Shown here piece by piece: positions 8,258 through 16,808 of a stretch of 18,697 nucleotides of DNA (its first letter is position 1; each line of letters begins with the position of its first letter). The DNA is taken from positions 214,927-233,623 of the forward strand of contig BEXV01000474.1 of assembly GCA_003118195.1 (NCBI GenBank). The letters are read 5' to 3'. The position numbers and the translations under genes were made by a program. Under the pieces are notes generated by a model. The model was not told the origin of the DNA, did not search any database, and saw nothing but the letters and a program-made list of their open reading frames with translations. Source of the stretch: Hemicentrotus pulcherrimus. Its lineage: Eukaryota > Echinodermata > Echinoidea > Camarodonta > Strongylocentrotidae.

Positions 8258-11200
8258 CTGTACATAGATATAGAGAAATATGGTCCAGTCAAACCTGGGC
8301 CCTGTTGCATGAAACTTACCATTAACGTTACCTTTGCCATCAATGGCAACTACCATGGTAACAAGGCTTAACAGCAAATCAAAATCAAGGTTTCCATGGT
8401 AGTTACCATTGATGGCAAAGTTACCATCAATGGTAAGTTTTGTACAACGGGGGCCCTGCTCTAGTTATCACCTATATTGAAAGACCAGCTGCCTATAAAG
8501 ACCACTTTCCTTGTTTCCATTGAAGAGAATCACTCAAACAAGTATTACAGGAATAAGAGCATAAAGACCACCTACCGATAAACACCACTTGTGACTCTTC
8601 ATATATCCCTTGAGCAGTCTTTGTGTTAAGGTTTTACTGTATATGAAATTCACAGCTACACTACAAGAGCGCTAGTTCAGAACTGTGACCACACTTGGAC
8701 CTTTGACTCCTGCTTGGAGAGTACTCTAGTATAACATACCAAAAATCAACTAAATCTTTAACAATTGTTCAACTAATGGTCATGATTTAAAAGTCGTTAT
8801 CTTTCTTACCTGTTTCATGTTAATTTTCTTATCTTTTTTGGAGTATTTTTCCTTAAAACAAAGACATTATAATATATACTTTCTCACAGGTTTCAGGGCA
8901 AACCGCTGCACAATAAAAGTGCATACTGTATAGTGACGGTGGGGTGCGGGCACACACGCATGCATGAAGCTAGCAACCATAATGATGATCATCATCATAA
9001 TTACTTACATGGATTTAATGAGGATCTGAGATCAAGGTCGCTAATTTTATGCGCGCACACACACCCGCACCCAACAGTGAGTACGATATGCACTTGACTC
9101 AAGTATGAGGAAATTTGATATGAATAATTCTTACCTTCATCCCATGAATTGAATCTCCACTGCATGACAATCTTAGAATGGGGTTCCTGTAAAATGAAAT
9201 AACAAAAGGTTGTTTAAGTTACTCTACAGAAATAAACTTTTTGTGCAAAATTATATTGGTTTTGCAGGGTTAGAAACAAAGCTAAATGCTTAAATAAAGA
9301 ATACAAATCACTACTTTTTTATTTCTGGAGATCACTGTATTTTATTTATTCAATTTAAATTACAAATTTACATTTTTTCATTAAAAAAAATCACCCTCGG
9401 CTTCTGATATAATCATCAATTGAAGATAACCCTGTAACCAATAATGATTGGAAAATGACCAGAAGAGAAAAAAATATTTTAAAAAAGGGAAAAATGCTGA
9501 AAATGTTCAAGTTTTGGGCTACCAAATACTTAACAAAAATGCATAGCTGGTATTATTTTGTCATTTGGAGTTGTTTTGGACAATGTTGATTTTAAAGTCA
9601 TGAAAAGGCACTTACAGGGTTGATTTAAGACAACAACAAAAGTGATATATTTTATTGAACTAATAAAAGGCCAAATGCAGTCATGATAATGGGACATTTA
9701 ATTTTCTGAAAGGGCACTAGATAGATTTGACAATCCTGGGCACCAAAATAAGAGAAAAACAGGTTTTTAAATGACCGATATTCTTGTAAGTAGACAGAGT
9801 TTTGACAAGGTTTAAACCCATGCCAGAGAGAGAGATGGGAAAGTCCATTGTTTTACGGAGCACTGAGTATCAACCTCCTCTGAAAAAAGTAACCATAATT
9901 CTGAAACTAATCTAAGACAGGAGAATCCTGATACATTTCCATAACCCTTTTAAGGATACTATGTCCCTTTTGCAGCCAACATCATATTCCATAGAATATC
10001 AAAATTAAAGTGATTGAATCTTTGTGCAGCACAAAACGTACAACCATTCGGTAAAAGGGTCTGAAAATCAGACTATTACTTAGGTGATTGAAATCACTTG
10101 TCTATCCGACAACTAATGATCGTTATTTTCCCAATAAAAGCTATTTTCAAGCCCTTTTGTTGTGAGGGAAGTTCTAAATCAGTAGTGTCTTTCAAATGCA
10201 GTTGAAATTTAACTTTTTCATTTGTTTGGCCTGCAAATTGGACATAGAACCTTTAAGAATACATGGTGATGTACTTACTAATGAAACAAATTCTCCCGAG
10301 ATGTTGCCATCTAACATGTTGAATTTTCCTCCAGCTTCTGCATTCACTGTAGCTTTAGCATGGGTGAAGGCTTGTAACCGCTACAAATAAAGTTAAGAGA
10401 AATAGTGGTTAGTGCATCATTTATCTCAAGACCAAATGGGGTCGGTGGTTTTATCTGCTTTTCCTTCCTTGATATAGGGATTTATTATCAATATCTTTAG
10501 CGCAGTACCCGAATGAAGCTGACCAATATTGTTTTCGAATTGCTCAGTCATCCAGGAACTTCAACTATCGATATCTATATCACACACTAAAAGGCCATTT
10601 TTATTTGGTCAAGGAAAAAGTAAAATGTTACAAAATAGTTCACATGTCAAATTAGTGTAAAACTTTGAATACTTACCTCAACATCAGTAAATGCCAAATA
10701 GAGCATAGCAGCTTCACATTTGAATTCTTGCGATAATTCCAATTTGCAGGTATCTATTTTGACTCCGAGGTTCAGTCCTTTCATCTGTGGAGTGCCTACT
10801 CCATTGTCTGGTTTCTTGACAGGAATGGGATCCTGTAACAACAAGAAGAAGATCGATGCACATGGCAGATTATTAAAACCTAGATAAATCAAATCTAAAA
10901 GGCTCATACTTATTAGTATGGTTGAGTTCTGGGAAGAGGTGAAAACTAATTTGTAAGCGTTATCATAGTTATAATGCAAGTGTGTAAGAACATCAGATTA
11001 AAAACATTCCCTGAAAAGCACGGCTCTTCAAATGCCTTAATATTCTAAATATTCTAAATATGACATGCAATAGTATAAATATTGGACAAATTTTTATGCA
11101 ACATGTTAGTGTAGTCCCATATACATCTTTTTGTGTACAGTGCTTGTAACTTTACCAAGACTGGGCCAAATATCTTATCATTTTGATGATTCCAGAACCT

Positions 11201-11956
11201 TGCAGTACACACCAATACTTATATGCTAAATGACCAACCTTTCTGATCAATTCCACCACGCTTCCTTCACAATGCAATCGCATGACCAGAACTCAACTTT
11301 ATCTCTAATGCCAGATTGTTGAACACCATACATTCCAGATTATGGCCTACTAAGGATCAAAAGCTTTTCAGTCCGATTCAGGAGATTCGTTTTGAAAAAT
11401 TTCCCTCCAGGGGGCACATTCTTGAAGTTTATGAATGCCAAGTGTATTTCACAAGAGCGGTTGATGTTCACTCTAGAATTTTACCCGAAGAAAGTTTCTT
11501 TAAAATTGTCAGGAGTAATTTTCTCTTCAAATTGGCAACACAGACATTATCTGTTTACTCTTCACAATATCTTGAGCTGGATAAAACCTTGACATTTATC
11601 TATTAATATCAGAGAAAGTGCTTGACTTTAGGAAGTACTAAAATAGCAAAAGAGATTTGAATTTCAATGTTGATTGAATCTAATATTCATCTAAGTCTAC
11701 CGAGTTCAGACCATACTATGTTAATCTTATTCTAATTGTTTTGTTTACTTTTGTTTGTTCGTCTCCTTTTAGTCCATAGGAATAATGTTAAAAATAGAGA
11801 AAAAGAAAAAGAAGAAAAAGAAAATAGAAACACTTACAGGTAATGAAGCTTTCTTGACATTACTGGCGTTCACTGGTGAGCTGTCCTGTGTTTTAGATGG
11901 TAGAATCATTCCTTGGCTAAATTCTACATTACAAAAAAGATAAGCAAGAGAGAGAG

Positions 11957-11990
<34 letters not shown>

Positions 11991-14900
11991 AAGAATTTGG
12001 TAATGGAATTATTCATATAGCACCAGCATTCTTTCCACCATAAAACTTATAAACTCCAAATAAAAGATTAATTTTTTGTTGTTCATTCCTTTAAATTATA
12101 TAATTCAAATTTGATAACAATGTGCATGCTACAAACGTGACAGAAGGACTTTAACTTTCCATTGCTTTAAAGGCATCATTTAATAATGTTAAATCTGAGA
12201 TGCATGGCCCTACACAGTGTCTTCGATATGGTGTAATATTGAAGCCCTGAAAAAAATGTGCTTCAAAATGATCATAAAGTGTCTCAAAGAGTAAAAATCT
12301 TTGAGTAACTAGTTCTACCATACTCATTTTCCCCAATAGACTGAAGTGTTATAAAAAAACTGTTAGGAAAACAATTTTTTAAATTCCGATTTCCAATCAT
12401 AAATATCTTGATAATCAGACAGGTGATCGGCTTGTAAAAGTCACAGGGTTCCTGACCGACCTAAGGGTTTCTAATTATTATTGCAGCATGTGCTAAAGCC
12501 AGGATTTTGTCAGAATCTGAGACAAAGTTACCCAATCCATTTCAAGTGAATATTACCTTTTTTTAGTGCCTCAGTATATTCTCCAATCTTTTGTCTAAGG
12601 ACTGGAATTCCTTTGCTCTTCATAACCTCTCTAAGAGTGTTAGATTCTGGTGTTGCCGTATTTGTAGAGATTTCAATCTGTGAACAGAATAGCAAGTTAA
12701 ACGCATTTATAATCTAAAGATAAATGGCATACGTCATGAGACACATTCAAAATGGATTAACTTGTGCTACTGGTAAATTGATCATACTTGCAGTTACCTA
12801 CAGTGCTTCACGTAGAGGTGTCCAGGAGGATGTTTCAAAAAGACTAATATTGACTTAAGTTGGACTCAATGGCAGGCCATTCATGCCACTGGTTGCTCTC
12901 ACCAAGGGACATCATAAATCTGCAGAATTCACATTTTTTGTATACTCGTAGTTCATTGTGGAAAAGAAAGTTACTTACATTGTAAACGTAAGTTATATTT
13001 TAGACTTGGACTTAAACTACGACTATGGTAGGCAATTTATGCCCTTGAAAAGTCTTGAACCAAATGTAAAAAATTAGAGGAAAAAAAAACCTTAGAAGTT
13101 ATGATCTTTAGATAACATTTTTTGTGAATTCAGTGGATTTGTGACCACGATTTGTACTTCCCTGGTGAGACCAATGCCAGGAATGATGAGAGCCACCAGT
13201 GGCATAAACGGCCTGCCATAGTTAAAGTCCAACTTACATGTAAGTCGATCTTGGTCTTTGTGAAACACTCCCCAGGTCTGGCAGTTAGGCCAACAGACTA
13301 TAAACCACTGTACTTGGTTCAAATTCCTGAATCTGTACTAATGTCTCTTAGCAAGACATTCCTACAATGTACATTTGTCAATCAATATCTAGGCGCAGTA
13401 AATGGGTATACAGTAGGAATTATTTTATTTAAATGCTAGAATTCTTTATCTTGGGAGTTCAGCTAAAGTTTATGTAATAATAGTACATATATCCACACCT
13501 TTGCATCTTCAGATAACTATCTAAGTGTGATTGTGTAGGTAAAGAAAAAGTAAAGCAACACAATGTTACTGTGAAATAATATAGGCTTGCTCCATGATAG
13601 ATATCCCACACTAACCAAAGTCTAAACTTCAACCTGGACCAAATACTACTGCTACCTTCGACACTATAATTATACTTACCCTAAACCCATTTCAACCCTG
13701 ACCCCATACCTCTGACATTAAAGCCAGGGGGGTGTTTCACAAAGATCCTAAGTTGAACTTATCTCTAAGTTGGATTTAACAATTATGGAAAGCCGTTAGC
13801 ATCTTTGAAAATATTTTGTAAAAGTTATTTTAAAAGACATGAAATATTAATTCAAATCATTCTTATTTTCTATTATTAAGGAGATTTCATGTTCTCGATG
13901 TAGAATTAATGAAAGTTCTAAAATACTTGATTTTTTAGCTTTTGAATGTATTTCATTTTAAGGCTGCAAATGGCTCTTCATAACTTTTAAGTCCAACTTA
14001 GAGTTTAGTTCGACTTGGGATCTTTGTGAAACACACCCTGGAGTTAATGTCTGATCATAGTCTTTGAAATACAAAGAAACTATTTGTGTGATTATACGTA
14101 CATCAACATCGTCCACTCCATTTTCATCACTTAGGTTGGGCATCGTGACAGTCCCTTCTAATTCTGTGGTGCAGTCCTGTAGAGTACCTACATGTATCAA
14201 CAGAAATAGTTCAACATCAATATTGATGACCATTTTAATACATTTCTTATCTTTCAACTTCTTATGCAACGTTATTAGACTGCGAATAGTTATTTTTTTG
14301 AGCTGTTTACCTTTTCTCCTGTTTTTTTATACTTCATTTCCTTGTAAAGGTTTAGACTCTCCCTACATGATTATAGGAATGAAACATGGTTACAAAGACA
14401 AAACAACAGGCTACATGTATAATGTTTTGTTAGAATGCAATTTACTTTGCGTTTAATAAACTGCATATTGATGGAATCAAAGTTCCCTGCACATTTAAGC
14501 TTATCCAAGATCAAAGGAGAGTAATGATGAGAAGAGGCTACTGGTTGCTATGACATTGTTAAAGCCTGTCTGCACTAGTTTGGCCAGGGGGATTAGATCT
14601 CCCTGCATGGCCACTGACAGGTGGTTACATGTATCTCATCAAATAAGCTCTCAATTAACATAAGAAAAAGAGGATCATGGGGGACCAATGATCACCGATT
14701 AGGCATCGTTTGCCATATAGAGGGCGCAAGTAGCTATATGCAGTGGGGCTATAAGGTTATCCAAGATCAAAGGGTAGTAATGACGAGAAGAGGCTAATGG
14801 TTGCTATGACATTATTAAAGCAAAATCAAGGGGTAAACATAAGGAGGATGGCACATTCACAGCTAATTTGCAGGAGAATGCTCACCAAGAATATAGAAAG

Positions 14901-16808
14901 TACAAAACTGAAAGACTCAATCAGGGAAGGTTCTCCTAAAGACTCACCTTTCCATTTCAACTTGATAACCCATTCATAAAAGAAGATAAGTTTTGCCTTG
15001 CGATTGCTGGCAGAGGCTTCACCTGTGATTTCTTTCACTTCATAAAGTTCACACTGACCTACGAAAACAAAGATGAGAATATAAAATCACAAACCTTATC
15101 TATCTAAATCGAAATATATGTTCACCATATCTTACTATTTATAGTAATAGCACTTACAGTGTTTAGCAGTATAAGCTACATTAGACTTTTCAAACTTAGT
15201 GTACATGTTGACATAATATTCAAACAAACAATAAATACATGAACATGTACATGTTCTTACAGTTTTACCAAGTGTTGCTCTTGCACAAACGCTAATATTC
15301 TTTCCATAACTATCATTTTTCTAATGTCATAAGACTTAAGATTATAAGACCGGTATATTTTTAGCATTGGAATGAAAGTAACATACATTATGAAGACTTT
15401 ATAAACCTATGAACAAATGAACAATTGAACACTTCTGACATGTGTAGATCTAGTGATTAACTAAGTTCATAACTTTGATATGCTCATTTCTAGAATCATC
15501 TTGCTATACATCTTTTCTTGCTCTTCTGCCAGGGGCACAACATATCAATTCATTCCCCAACTTTAATAGCAAGAGCCCCCAAAACAACGCATCACATTAC
15601 CTCTTTCATCTTCCACCTTGATATTTGTAAACAAGTCAGTCAGTTTATCCGTTGACCACTTTGATGCATTCTTCTCTGTCCTGTGAATAAATAAGTAAAG
15701 ACATGATACACGACTTACACGTCAAAGGTAGCAATAAAAAAAACATAGATTCTAGATCTATAGCAAGGTATTTATCAATCTAAATTCAGCAACCTTATTT
15801 TTTTAATATTTTTTTTATTAATTTGGTTTATAAACATCTTCACATAAAGTTTAGGAACTCGTAATGGTTGATTTTACAATGTTATTGGATAGTGTAAACA
15901 AAATTGAACCAAAATACACTTTTAAAGAAAAACATATGGTTTCAATAAAATATTCAAGAAGTGAAGCCAGTGCAGTCTGGCTAAATCATGTAGCAAGAGC
16001 CAAGACCAAAGTGAGAGATGAAGAGGAAATTGAGGAGAGAAATGATGAGGGAGAGAGTGGGGAGAGAAAAAGAGAGAGACAGGAAAAGGGAAGTGAAAAG
16101 AAAGAGAGGGGAGTGGAGATACAGAGGGAAAGTGAGGGGAGAGGGTGGGGAGAGGGTGAGGAAGAGAGATGAAGATAGAAAGAGAGAGAAAGCAAGAGAG
16201 GGTTAATTAGAAAGAGAGTGGTGGGGAGAAGGAAGGGGAGAGGGGAGAGAGAAAGAGAGACAAAAGCGAGTCAGCGAGAGAGGGAAAGGGAGGAAGAAAG
16301 AATAGAAAGAGACTCAGACTCAGAGAGCTTATTCAATCATTCAATAATCAATATTACCCCCCCCCCAAAAAAAAAAAAAAAAAAAAAAAAAGTAAACATC
16401 GGTAGATCTAGACTAGAGTCTAGATCTAGGCCTAGATCTAGATCTAGATCTAGATCGGGTCTATAAATAAAAACATGGAATCAAAATTCATGATGATGAT
16501 CACTCCAGCAAAGCATAGAAGTCAATGCCATTAAATGCGTATTGAAGATAGAAGGTGGTAGTCGATACAGCTTTTATCTGTTTATACAACGCCGTTTTCA
16601 ATATGATCACGCACTGCAAGAAGCGTGACGGACACCACTAAGAACCCAGCCCGACGGGCCTGGCTCTTCTATTGCCCAATATCTGGAGTAAGGCCTACGA
16701 AGAAATAAAGCTACACAGCGTGTCTTACCAGTGCCAGTTATTCACGTTTGTAGCATCTGCTCGTTCCTCCACAATCCAGCGAGGATCTCCTTTTCCCCAC
16801 TTGGCCAT
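8085..16808 (-). CDS. AHSA1: Activator of Hsp90 ATPase (Aha1), complete, 10 exons, 348 aa
   Basis: Exons in transcript order: 16808-16729, 15680-15601, 15058-14948, 14187-14102, 12677-12557, 11923-11838, 10832-10677, 10380-10279, 9186-9135, 8257-8085. Together they give 1047 bases, 348 residues plus TGA (8085-8087). Human AHSA1 is about 338 residues. The start MAKWGKGDPRWIVEERADAT is followed by the family's NVNNWHW motif. Residues about 1-160 form the Aha1 N-domain (KLIFFYEW, MPNLSDENGVDD). A linker lies near 165-205. Residues about 208-348 are the AHSA1 START-like C-domain (GVKIDTCKLELS, ISGEF, IVMQWRFNSWDEG, ending FGFGASLF). The protein is a cytosolic co-chaperone: it binds the Hsp90 middle domain through its N-domain, contacts the Hsp90 N-terminal domains through its C-domain, and stimulates ATP hydrolysis. 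No frameshift or missing key segment was seen. Its 3' end faces the DMAC2-family gene. Confidence 0.96.
8297..8456. mobile_element. Near-palindromic GGGCCC-ended miniature element
   Basis: Left gggccctgttgcatgaaact pairs with right aagttttgtacaacggggg plus ccc. The arms continue with taccatt, tttgccatcaatgg and actaccatgg. About 160 bp, almost entirely self-complementary, in AHSA1 intron 9 and 39 bases from the exon 10 acceptor. Confidence 0.85.
8917..9095. mobile_element. Near-palindromic ~179-bp element
   Basis: Outer ends aagtgcata and tatgcactt pair. Inside, ggggtgcggg pairs with cccgcaccc, and gcatgaagctagcaacc pairs imperfectly with ggtcgctaattttatgcgc. Near the centre is the palindromic tgatgatcatcatca. 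The CA/TG-rich arms give it locally high GC. Confidence 0.75.
9135..9186 (-). CDS. AHSA1: AHSA1 exon 9 (micro-exon)
   Basis: Only 52 bases, between ttttacag and gtaag. Encodes EPHSKIVMQWRFNSWDE plus one base of Gly292. Matches the conserved IVMKWRFKSWPEG segment. It lies 39 bases from a foldback element at 8917-9095. Confidence 0.93.
9187..10278 (-). other. AHSA1: AHSA1 intron 8
   Basis: GT-AG intron of 1092 bases, AT-rich with short A or T runs. I see no inverted-repeat element, microsatellite array or exon in it. Confidence 0.75.
10279..10380 (-). CDS. AHSA1: AHSA1 exon 8
   Basis: Acceptor atttgtag|cgg, donor tta|gtaagt; 34 whole codons. Encodes RLQAFTHAKATVNAEAGGKF then NMLDGNISGEFVSL, matching the C-domain motifs QAFTHAPAT, GGKF and GNxSGEF. 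Confidence 0.94.
10677..10832 (-). CDS. AHSA1: AHSA1 exon 7
   Basis: Acceptor gttacag|gat, donor gag|gtaagt. Encodes linker DPIPVKKPDNGVGTPQMKGL, then NLGVKIDTCKLELSQEFKCE, then AAMLYLAFTDVE. This is the entry to the START-like C-domain. The open frame runs upstream through the acceptor into a mobile element, but the splice site and homology place the start at 10832. Confidence 0.94.
10833..11837 (-). other. AHSA1: AHSA1 intron 6
   Basis: GT-AG intron of 1005 bases. Carries the family A copy at 10920-11300. The remainder (about 11301-11837) has overlapping open frames at 11316-11606 with no recognisable motif, and an AG-rich run near 11798-11822. Confidence 0.8.
10920..11300 (-). mobile_element. 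Family A miniature element, copy 3
   Basis: Inverse orientation: ggttgagttctggg at the low-coordinate end and ccagaactcaacttt at the high end. Shares the family's internal blocks on the - strand. It has a local 11-bp duplication (tattctaaata repeated near 11040-11060). It lies 87 bases before the exon 7 acceptor and in AHSA1 sense orientation. Confidence 0.92.
11838..11923 (-). CDS. AHSA1: AHSA1 exon 6 (linker)
   Basis: Acceptor atgtag|aa, donor cct|gtaagt. Encodes FSQGMILPSKTQDSSPVNAS then NVKKASLP. FSQGMILP is the conserved end of the N-domain; the rest is low-conservation linker. Confidence 0.9.
11946..11991. repeat. (GA)n microsatellite
   Basis: GA dinucleotides interrupted by gcaa near the start, 23 bases beyond the exon 6 acceptor. 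In the AHSA1 transcript it is a CU-rich tract that could extend the polypyrimidine tract. Confidence 0.95.
12150..12541 (-). repeat. Dispersed repeat family B, copy 2
   Basis: Reverse-complement match of 6193-6590 over nearly its full length. Ends with cccaatcc at 12531-12538, 16 bases before the exon 5 donor region. Occupies most of AHSA1 intron 5. Confidence 0.85.
12557..12677 (-). CDS. AHSA1: AHSA1 exon 5
   Basis: Acceptor ttcacag|att, donor aaag|gtaata. Encodes IEISTNTATPESNTLREVMK then SKGIPVLRQKIGEYTEALKK, matching the C-terminal helix of the Aha1 N-domain. Phase 0 in, one base out (Glu160 is split G|AA). Confidence 0.92.
12822..13275. mobile_element. Foldback element with ~110-bp arms and a third internal arm copy
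   Basis: Left ccaggaggatgtttcaaaaa pairs with the reverse complement of the right end, cctggggagtgtttcacaaa. Both arms continue through aagttgga, atggcaggcc, atgccactggt and gctctca. A further diverged arm copy (cttaaactacgactatggta, near 13010-13045) sits between them in left-arm orientation. Non-coding. Confidence 0.82.
13711..14054. mobile_element. Foldback element with gtgtttcacaaagatc termini
   Basis: Left tctgacattaaagccagg, then gtgtttcacaaagatcctaa; the reverse complement of the right end gives tcagacattaactccagg, then gtgtttcacaaagatcccaa. The arms then read gttgaac and ctctaagttgga. About 344 bp, ending 47 bases from the exon 4 donor. Similar ends to 12822-13275 suggest one superfamily. 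Confidence 0.85.
14102..14187 (-). CDS. AHSA1: AHSA1 exon 4
   Basis: Acceptor catgtag|gt, donor gat|gtacgt. Encodes TLQDCTTELEGTVTMPNLSD then ENGVDDVD. The PNLSDEN motif is conserved across Aha1 proteins. The donor is GTACGT rather than the GTAAG or GTGAG seen elsewhere in the gene. Confidence 0.94.
14188..14947 (-). other. AHSA1: AHSA1 intron 3
   Basis: GT-AG intron of 760 bases. It contains a 64-bp direct-repeat pair (14501-14564, 14757-14820) and between them a small stem-loop and a dispersed fragment. Confidence 0.8.
14501..14820. repeat. 64-bp direct repeats, period 256, around a hairpin-bearing spacer
   Basis: ttatccaagatcaaagg is followed by gtaatga.gagaagaggcta, tggttgctatgacatt and aaag. 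This block occurs at 14501-14564 and 14757-14820 with a few substitutions. The spacer holds cctgtc...gacagg (14566-14622) enclosing ggccaggggga/tctccctgcatggcc. Confidence 0.85.
14948..15058 (-). CDS. AHSA1: AHSA1 exon 3
   Basis: Acceptor cgtag|gtcag, donor aaag|gtgagt. Encodes QCELYEVKEITGEASASNRK then AKLIFFYEWVIKLKWK. The RKxKLIFFYEW strand is the most recognisable stretch of the Aha1 N-domain. Confidence 0.95.
15059..15600 (-). other. AHSA1: AHSA1 intron 2
   Basis: GT-AG intron of 542 bases, AT-rich. The only structure noticed is the perfect 16-base palindrome gaacatgtacatgttc at 15241-15256. Confidence 0.8.
15601..15680 (-). CDS. AHSA1: AHSA1 exon 2
   Basis: Acceptor ttcacag|g, donor gag|gtaatg. 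Encodes TEKNASKWSTDKLTDLFTNI then KVEDER, equivalent to the human segment after NWHW. It completes Trp27 and leaves one base of Gly54. Confidence 0.94.
16012..16326. repeat. Long polypurine (GA-rich) tract
   Basis: About 315 bases, overwhelmingly A and G on the + strand with only scattered pyrimidines, imperfect gagaga units throughout. On the AHSA1 transcript it is a C/U tract about 400 bases from the exon 1 donor. Such tracts can form triplex DNA and bind pyrimidine-tract proteins; neither is shown here. Confidence 0.93.
16357..16391. repeat. C10 then A25 homopolymer runs
   Basis: An unbroken C run (16357-16366) is followed by an unbroken A run (16367-16391). Run lengths may be affected by sequencing error. 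Confidence 0.95.
16403..16456. repeat. AGATCT/CTAGAT palindromic array
   Basis: Repeated tagatc units with a perfect 24-base palindrome centred at 16430/16431 on aggcct. Related gatctag and tctagatcta words occur nearby at about 15440-15460 and 15745-15760. Confidence 0.9.
16729..16808 (-). CDS. AHSA1: AHSA1 exon 1
   Basis: ATG at 16806-16808; codes residues 1-26 plus two bases of Trp27. Contains WIVEERADAT and NVNNWH, with the final W completed by exon 2. NxNNWHW is the conserved N-terminal motif implicated in tuning Hsp90 nucleotide turnover. Donor tg|gtaaga. Confidence 0.95.

Larger units (their letters stand above)
8258..9134 (-). other. AHSA1: AHSA1 intron 9
   Basis: GT-AG intron of 877 bases. 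It contains two foldback elements (8297-8456 and 8917-9095), one close to each end. Nothing else recognised. Confidence 0.85.
12678..14101 (-). other. AHSA1: AHSA1 intron 4
   Basis: Longest AHSA1 intron, 1424 bases, GT-AG. It contains two foldback elements (12822-13275 and 13711-14054), separated by about 435 bases of unremarkable AT-rich sequence. Confidence 0.85.
15681..16728 (-). other. AHSA1: AHSA1 intron 1
   Basis: GT-AG intron of 1048 bases, dominated by low-complexity DNA: a purine tract (16012-16326), C and A runs (16357-16391) and AGATCT repeats (16403-16456). The arginine/glutamate-rich open frames across the tract are compositional artefacts. Confidence 0.88.

Noticed and set aside
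10833..10979. N-terminal extension of the AHSA1 exon 7 frame (from 10979)
   Set aside because: The extension runs across a good splice acceptor into a family A element; homology begins after the acceptor.
11316..11606. Two overlapping open frames in AHSA1 intron 6
   Set aside because: No recognisable domain, opposite strand to the gene and no splice context.
13092..13439. Open frames on both strands near 13100-13440
   Set aside because: Mostly the arm of the foldback element at 12822-13275; not conserved coding sequence.
15986..16466. Overlapping Arg/Glu/Ser-rich open frames on both strands
   Set aside because: They come from the GA-rich tract inside AHSA1 intron 1; simple purine repeats stay open in several frames.
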